From UBA1563 sp041667115 (GTDB taxonomy: Bacteria > Bacteroidota > Ignavibacteria > Ignavibacteriales > Ignavibacteriaceae), in contig JBAYFO010000102.1 in the NCBI GenBank assembly GCA_041667115.1, positions 1 through 5,710 on the forward strand: a stretch of 5,710 bases of DNA. Direction: 5' to 3'. The notes beneath the pieces were generated by a model. It saw only the letters and a list, made by a program, of their open reading frames with translations. It made no database searches and was not told the origin of the DNA. The translations under genes were made by a program, and so were the position numbers. Positions 1-3,757 of the stretch are shown in pieces (within the stretch, counting starts at the first letter, position 1; every line of letters begins with the position of its first letter).

Positions 1-219
1 AGCGTGAATGCGGGCGCCGAGTATAGTTATAATGATTTTCTGTTCTTACGCGGCGGATATAAATCGTTATTTCTTTCCGATTCTGAGGAATCCTTTACCC
101 TCGGCTTTGGTGTTAAGCAAGCGCTGTTAAACAACCTTGCCATCAGACTCGATTACGCTTATCAGAATTTTGGCAGATTAGCAAATATCCAGAAATTTAC
201 TGTCGGGATTGTTTTTTAA
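1..219 (+). CDS. PorV/PorQ-like outer-membrane beta-barrel protein, C-terminal end (5' partial)
   Basis: The reading frame is open from base 1 and ends at TAA 217-219, so only the last 72 residues are visible and the true start lies upstream; the GTG at 4-6 is an internal valine. The fragment alternates polar and hydrophobic residues in short amphipathic strands separated by turns (AGAEYSY, FLFLRGGYKS, FTLGFGVK, LAIRLDYAY, KFTVGIVF). It ends in phenylalanine, the usual signal for outer-membrane barrel insertion. The pieces 'GAEY', 'LRGGYKS', 'DYAYQNFGRL' and the final '(K/R)FTVG' strand resemble the end of PorV/PorQ-like (UPF0164-type) proteins common in Ignavibacteria and Bacteroidota, some of which work with T9SS. 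That family name is from memory of the pattern and is tentative; the beta-barrel C-terminus itself is well supported. It is probably the last gene of its transcript, because a strong hairpin follows. Confidence 0.7.
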   Translation, partial: SVNAGAEYSYNDFLFLRGGYKSLFLSDSEESFTLGFGVKQALLNNLAIRLDYAYQNFGRLANIQKFTVGIVF

Positions 220-221
220 GG

Positions 222-268
222 AACCCTGCCGAGACGCACCTCTAACGTGCGTCTCGCTGGTTTAATAA
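222..268 (+). terminator. GC-rich stem-loop, probable rho-independent terminator after the barrel gene
   Basis: A perfect 10-bp stem pairs 230-239 (CGAGACGCAC) with 247-256 (GTGCGTCTCG) around a 7-nt loop. After a small internal mismatch, AACC at 222-225 can also pair with GGTT at 259-262. The tract after the stem is only moderately T-rich (TTTAATAAT, 261-269). The stem lies 10 bases after the barrel stop codon, which fits termination of that transcript. Only about 30 bases separate it from the next start codon, so an attenuator or mRNA-stabilising stem is also possible. Confidence 0.65.
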
Positions 269-285
269 TATTCAACAAAACAAAA

Positions 286-1791
286 ATGAAAACGCTACTC
301 ACGCTCCCTACAATTTTAATCCTTTTCTTTTCAATGCCCGCAGTTGCAAAAAACTACAAAGGAGCAGAATACCGGACGAAAGAAGCTTTCACTTATGGAA
401 GATTTGAAACACGTATGAAGCCCGCCGGCAAAGAGGGAATGCTTGCCTCTTTTTTTACTTACCATGAAATGAGAGAGAGAAGTTATTGGAATGAAATTGA
501 CATTGAAATTTTAGGCAGATATTCAAACGATGTTCAGTTTAATCCGATTACAAAAGGGCAAGTGAATCACGTTCGCCATGAGTTGACTTCTTTTAATCCT
601 GCTTTAGATTATCATGATTATGGATTTGAGTGGACACCTGATTATGTAGCCTGGTTTATTGACGGTAAGGAAGTTCACCGCCAAACCGGAGAGCATATTA
701 AAACACTCGATCTTCCGCAAAAGCTAATGATGAATGTCTGGAACCCGGCATACATAGATTGGGCCGGTGCTTGGAGCGACAATATCCTTCCTGCTTTTTC
801 TTATTACGATTGGATAAAATATTCCTCTTACACACCCGGCAAAGGAAATTATGGAACGGATAATAATTTTACTGTTCAGTGGGTTGATGAACTAGATTCA
901 TTTGATTCAACCCGATGGGAAAAAGCAACGCATACTTTTGACGGGAATAATTGCGATTTTGTTAAAGAAAATGTCATCTTCGAAAATGGAAAAATGATCC
1001 TCGCCTTAACTGATAAGGGGAAACTCGGCTATAGAGATAGTAAAGGACCAGTTGCCATGTGGGCACGAGCCGAAAAGAACAAAGTGACGTTGTTTTATTC
1101 TGAAGAAGTTAACGCTGCCAACGCAACCGCTAAAGATAATTATTCTATCTCAGGCATTACTATTCAATCCGCTAAATTGCTTGATGATAAGCGTACTGTC
1201 GAATTAAGAACTTCCGATATCGACTTATTGGGGAATCATAATATTACTGTGTCAAATCAAAAAGATAATTATGGAAATGCAAGCACACCAAACGCAATTG
1301 TAATGAATAATTCTAGACCGGTAAAGTTCCCATTAAAAATAAATATTGGGGGAGGAGCCGTTGGCGATTTTCTTCCCGATCAAGAGTGGAGTGAAAAAGT
1401 TGAATATGGAGCTCTTTCAGGCGCCGTAAAAAATTCTCCGGCTGATTTACAAATTAGCAATACTGAAGACGATTCAGTTTATCGATCCGAGAGAAGTGAT
1501 TTTCCTACGTATCGCGTAAGAGTTCCGGAAGGAATATATAAAGTTATCATGCTGTTCGCGGAAAATTATTATGAAGCTGCCGGAAAGCGTGTATTTGATG
1601 TTCTCGTCGAAAACAAAATGACAGAGAATAATATTGACGTCTTTGCGAAAGCTGGAGAGAATGCCGCTTATAAAATTACTGCAACCACTAAAGTAACTGA
1701 CGGAATTCTTGACCTTTATTTTCAATCTGAAATTGAAACCAACATTCTTAATGGATTAGTTATAGAACAAATCACTTCAAACATTGAGTAA
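286..1791 (+). CDS. Secreted circularly permuted GH16 beta-glucanase (lichenase type) with SbsA-like Ig and malectin/CBM57-like domains
   Basis: A 501-residue protein read from ATG 286. The in-frame GTG at 247 lies inside the upstream hairpin stem and would put extra residues ahead of a clean signal peptide, so it is rejected. No Shine-Dalgarno is visible; the leader is A-rich. Residues 1-21 are a Sec signal peptide (hydrophobic LLTLPTILILFF, cleavage likely after AVA). Residues 22-185 carry the catalytic half of a GH16 jelly roll. The motif WNEIDIEILG gives E70 (nucleophile), D72 and E74 (acid/base), and YGRFETRMKPA, FEWTPDYVAWFIDG and LMMNVWN are also typical. Residues 186-243 (DELDSFDSTRWEKA to ENGKMILALT) match the part that is N-terminal in Bacillus lichenases. 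The order is therefore permuted as in Fibrobacter succinogenes 1,3-1,4-beta-glucanase, which has the same YTPGxG junction. Residues about 254-340 resemble an SbsA-like Ig domain. Residues about 349-495 resemble malectin (INIGGG, DDSVYRSER, YKVIMLFAENYY, KRVFDVLVE, LNGLVIEQ). There is no T9SS tail. Expected reaction: hydrolysis of mixed-linkage beta-1,3-1,4-glucan; the exact substrate is inferred. Confidence 0.92.
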   Translation: MKTLLTLPTILILFFSMPAVAKNYKGAEYRTKEAFTYGRFETRMKPAGKEGMLASFFTYHEMRERSYWNEIDIEILGRYSNDVQFNPITKGQVNHVRHELTSFNPALDYHDYGFEWTPDYVAWFIDGKEVHRQTGEHIKTLDLPQKLMMNVWNPAYIDWAGAWSDNILPAFSYYDWIKYSSYTPGKGNYGTDNNFTVQWVDELDSFDSTRWEKATHTFDGNNCDFVKENVIFENGKMILALTDKGKLGYRDSKGPVAMWARAEKNKVTLFYSEEVNAANATAKDNYSISGITIQSAKLLDDKRTVELRTSDIDLLGNHNITVSNQKDNYGNASTPNAIVMNNSRPVKFPLKINIGGGAVGDFLPDQEWSEKVEYGALSGAVKNSPADLQISNTEDDSVYRSERSDFPTYRVRVPEGIYKVIMLFAENYYEAAGKRVFDVLVENKMTENNIDVFAKAGENAAYKITATTKVTDGILDLYFQSEIETNILNGLVIEQITSNIE

Positions 1792-1967
1792 TAAAAATTT
1801 TTATCTCGGAAAATAAATTCAGATCGCATCGAAAGTAAATCCCAGAATCACGGGTAGTGCAGGTATTTAGTTTTTGTATATCAATCGCATGAAAAATTCC
1901 GGCACTAAAATTTATTCACTCAAGGTAAAAAGTAGTATTAAGAAGTTAGTAATTAGCTAGTTAGGAT

Positions 1968-1998
1968 AAATATTCTGCGTAAAATGTCAAGAATATTT
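1968..1998. repeat. AT-rich inverted repeat, 9-bp arms
   Basis: AAATATTCT at 1968-1976 is the exact reverse complement of AGAATATTT at 1990-1998, with a 13-nt spacer. With only one G:C pair per arm it would be a weak RNA hairpin. It may be a poor bidirectional terminator for the convergent genes, or chance in AT-rich DNA. Confidence 0.45.
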
Positions 1999-2008
1999 TC
2001 ATGAATTT

Positions 2009-2100
2009 GAATATCGAACATCGAACAAGCTTGCCCGACTCAGTCGGGGAATATTGAATGATGAAATATTTGTTCTTCGATATTCTACATTCCTTGCTCG
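2009..2100. repeat. Composite inverted repeat made of two ~25-bp units, one with a palindromic insert
   Basis: The plus-strand unit is CGAACAAG (2022-2029) continued by GAATATTGAATGATGAA (2049-2065). The minus-strand unit is the reverse complement of 2076-2100 and reads CGAGCAAG then GAATGTAGAATATCGAA. The two agree at 19 of 25 positions by hand count. The plus unit is split after CAAG by 19 nt (2030-2048) holding the palindrome CCCGACT-C-AGTCGGG; the minus unit is uninterrupted. Separately, 2009-2028 (GAATATCGAACATCGAACAA) pairs with 2070-2085 (TTGTTCTTCGATATTC) apart from a 4-nt gap, so the element can fold as a long hairpin enclosing the GC-rich one. The wording (runs of 'GAATATCGAACATCGAAC') looks like dispersed intergenic repeats of Bacteroidota-related genomes. 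That last point is recollection, not a search. Confidence 0.65.
2034..2048. repeat. Perfect GC-rich palindrome inside the repeat insert
   Basis: CCCGACT (2034-2040), a central C (2041) and AGTCGGG (2042-2048) form a perfect dyad. As RNA it would be a 6-bp stem with a 3-nt loop. It is the only GC-rich hairpin in the gap. It lacks a T-tract directly after it on either strand, so intrinsic termination is not well supported. It stands out in base composition from the AT-rich DNA around it, which fits an inserted unit. Confidence 0.55.
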
Positions 2101-2182
2101 TTATTCATTATTTCTTTTTGGTTCTGGCTTTGCCAAATCAGAATTCATTAAAAAATTCTCATGTTCTCAAAGTCTCACAGTC

Positions 2183-3508
2183 TTAATTCCCCACAACCTT
2201 TTTCACGTCAATTCTTTTAGTGATAAATCCGTAAAGCAACAAAGCAATTGCCGATGTTGATCCGATTGCAGTAAAATAATACCAGATATAATGTGCATGC
2301 AAATAAGCAGTAGGCATTTGTTGCGCTGTTAATGTTGAAGGATCAGGGCAATATGCGGTTAGTAGATAACCTGATATTCCAAAACCTAGAAGTGAGGCAA
2401 GAAATGAATGCATGTGGGAAAATCCAAGATATAAACCTTCTTCTCCCTTGGGAGCCTGCAGCGAAAAGAATTCTAAATAGCGCGGAGAAATAAAACATTC
2501 TGCTAATCCCTGGATCGCTATTCCTGCAATCAGCATAACGGTTATCGGGTGCATAGAGAATAAACCGAATATGGAAATAGATTCTCCCGTTATGGAAGTT
2601 AATACTGAACTTAATGCCATAGTGGTTGCCGATAAAGGCATTAACAACATGCCGATGCTCATGGAAGTTAAAGCCTTTACTCTTCTCATAAGATGGGTGA
2701 TGACAACAACAGAAATCATAATAACAAATGGATTAACATTTGCTATCCACTCAGGTGAAGCGTTTTTTCCGACCAGCCTTAAAACATACTTTGGCATAGT
2801 TGCATACATTTGATGTTGGATGATCCAAAAGCCAGTAACAATTAAGATTAACGTAAGCAGGCGAATATTAGTTGAAACTTTAATAAAACTCCGCCAAACT
2901 TCCTTAAGACTTCTTCCTTCGCCAAGAGTATCCACATTTTTGTAAAAGAAAAAGACGGCGACTAGTGCTATAAATGTCATCCCTGCAGAGAAGAAGTTGA
3001 TTGATTCCAATCCTAAATTTATGCGAAGCGGATAGGCAATAGTTTTTCCGAAAAATGCACCGACATTAACAATTCCATAAAAAATAGAATACGCTTTTGC
3101 CCTTGTTAATTCGGTAGAAGTTTTAGCTACGGTTCCGGTAATGATTGATTTAATAAACGAACCACCGATCATCAAAACAACAATTGCCGGAATAACAATT
3201 GGTTTATATGGCAAAGCGCCGAGAGTAAAGTATCCGATGGTTAATAATGAAAAAGCTAAAATAATTGCTTTTCTAAAACCAATTTTATCAGCTAAAGCTC
3301 CGGTAAATGGAGGAAGAAAATAAAGTCCGGCGGAAAAAAATCCACCAATCCAGGCAGCCCAAATATCATCAAATCCTACTACATTTGTTAAGTAGAGAGT
3401 AATCGCAATAAAAACAGCATAATATGCCGCTCTTTCAAAAAGTTCTACCGTATTTGCTGTCCAGAATGCTTTTGGAAAATTCCAACTTCCGGTATTTGAA
3501 GAACTCAT
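2183..3508 (-). CDS. POT/PTR-family major facilitator transporter (proton-coupled peptide transporter-like)
   Basis: A 441-residue membrane protein with ATG at 3508-3506 and TAA at 2185-2183. AGGA at 3520-3517 lies 8 nt upstream of the start, which supports it. About 12 hydrophobic segments are visible (roughly 25-42, 50-70, 79-98, 102-122, 139-157, 169-189, 214-234, 258-275, 280-303, 311-340, 362-383, 406-428). POT hallmarks are present. The helix-1 motif ELFERAAYY gives E22, E25 and R26, a variant of ExxERFxYY. The MFS loop 2-3 motif is GALADKIGFRK with D74. K120 in GGSFIK sits at the helix-4 lysine. IFYGIVNVGAFF (142-153) is the PTR2 signature. AECFISP gives E337 before SP, as in POT helix 10. 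The family couples proton influx to uptake of di/tripeptides or, in some members, other solutes. The two extra helices (HA/HB) usual between the halves of bacterial POTs are missing, since residues 190-213 are a short polar linker. Substrate is therefore uncertain. The gene converges on the GH16 gene and diverges from the cytochrome gene. Confidence 0.85.
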   Translation of the reverse strand: MSSSNTGSWNFPKAFWTANTVELFERAAYYAVFIAITLYLTNVVGFDDIWAAWIGGFFSAGLYFLPPFTGALADKIGFRKAIILAFSLLTIGYFTLGALPYKPIVIPAIVVLMIGGSFIKSIITGTVAKTSTELTRAKAYSIFYGIVNVGAFFGKTIAYPLRINLGLESINFFSAGMTFIALVAVFFFYKNVDTLGEGRSLKEVWRSFIKVSTNIRLLTLILIVTGFWIIQHQMYATMPKYVLRLVGKNASPEWIANVNPFVIMISVVVITHLMRRVKALTSMSIGMLLMPLSATTMALSSVLTSITGESISIFGLFSMHPITVMLIAGIAIQGLAECFISPRYLEFFSLQAPKGEEGLYLGFSHMHSFLASLLGFGISGYLLTAYCPDPSTLTAQQMPTAYLHAHYIWYYFTAIGSTSAIALLLYGFITKRIDVKKVVGN

Positions 3509-3535
3509 ATTTATTTTCCTGATAAATTAATTTTG

Positions 3536-3565
3536 TAAATATAGCAGTTTTAGAGAGAAGACCAA
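3536..3565 (-). promoter_or_regulatory. Candidate promoter of the transporter gene, Bacteroidota-type boxes
   Basis: Read on the minus strand, TTG (complement of 3565-3563), then exactly 19 nt, then TATATTTA (complement of 3543-3536) fits the Bacteroidota consensus TTG-N19-TAnnTTTG except for the last base. The transcript would begin about 20 nt before the start codon, leaving a short leader with the AGGA ribosome site. The assignment is by consensus only. Confidence 0.5.
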
Positions 3566-3649
3566 TGAACGGAGTTATTAATTGTCCACATGCAGCATTC
3601 TTTGTTAGAAGAAAATATTTATAGTATCTGATAATTGGGAAAACGTAAT

Positions 3650-3670
3650 TAATATTTACAAAGAATATTA
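3650..3670. promoter_or_regulatory. AT-rich inverted repeat just upstream of the cytochrome promoter, possible operator
   Basis: TAATATT (3650-3656) and AATATTA (3664-3670) form a perfect 7-bp dyad with a 7-nt spacer. It ends 5 bases before the candidate TTGACA box, where an activator could bind. It does not match the FNR/CRP half-sites (TTGAT/ATCAA). AT-rich dyads of this size can arise by chance, so this is only a candidate. Confidence 0.35.
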
Positions 3671-3675
3671 CATAT

Positions 3676-3705
3676 TTGACAATTTTATTTATGGAACATT
3701 ATTTG
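3676..3705 (+). promoter_or_regulatory. Candidate promoter of the multihaem cytochrome gene
   Basis: TTGACA at 3676-3681 is followed after 18 nt by TATTTG (3700-3705), a fair sigma-70-like pair. In Bacteroidota terms, TTG at 3676-3678, 19 nt and ATTATTTG at 3698-3705 match the spacing and the TTTG part of TAnnTTTG but not the leading TA. Transcription would begin near 3712, giving a leader of about 45 nt before the ATG. Confidence 0.5.
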
Positions 3706-3757
3706 CTGGTTTTCGGAGGTAATTAACAAAAAATTATTTTATTTAAAGAGGACATTT

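Larger units (their letters stand above)
1792..2182. other. Gene-free gap between convergent genes
   Basis: This 391-base stretch separates the stops of the GH16 gene (+) and the transporter gene (-). I find no ORF with coding character. An open frame at 2054-2260 is driven by repeat sequence and runs antisense into the transporter's 3' end. The gap begins with an AT palindrome (1792-1803, TAAAAATTTTTA) and contains a 9-bp AT-rich dyad (1968-1998) and a composite inverted repeat (2009-2100). Its last part, 2101-2182, is T-rich low-complexity sequence with small hairpin potential such as TGGC-TTT-GCCA at 2124-2134. No GC-rich terminator with a T-tract is evident for either convergent gene. Confidence 0.75.

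Noticed and set aside
247..285. GTG at 247 as the start of the glucanase gene
   Set aside because: It sits in the right arm of the hairpin and would add 13 residues ahead of a textbook signal peptide beginning at ATG 286.
1474..1725. Minus-strand 83-codon open frame
   Set aside because: It lies wholly inside the malectin-like part of the glucanase gene, on the opposite strand, with no recognisable protein features.
1792..1803. TAAAAATTTTTA palindrome as the glucanase terminator
   Set aside because: It is a 12-bp palindrome of A/T only with no loop, so its RNA hairpin would be too weak to call a terminator.
2009..2100. CRISPR-like or insertion-sequence end
   Set aside because: There are only two units, facing each other, with no regular spacers, no transposase and no flanking target duplication. 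A dispersed-repeat interpretation fits better.
2571..2813. Plus-strand 80-codon open frame (and a similar one at 3141-3323)
   Set aside because: Both are antisense to the clearly coding transporter gene, with no family resemblance.
3715..3720. GGAGGT as a ribosome-binding site for a leader peptide
   Set aside because: No start codon follows at a usable distance (TAA comes almost at once), and the cytochrome ATG has its own AGAGGA at 3747-3752. The site coincides with the predicted transcription start.
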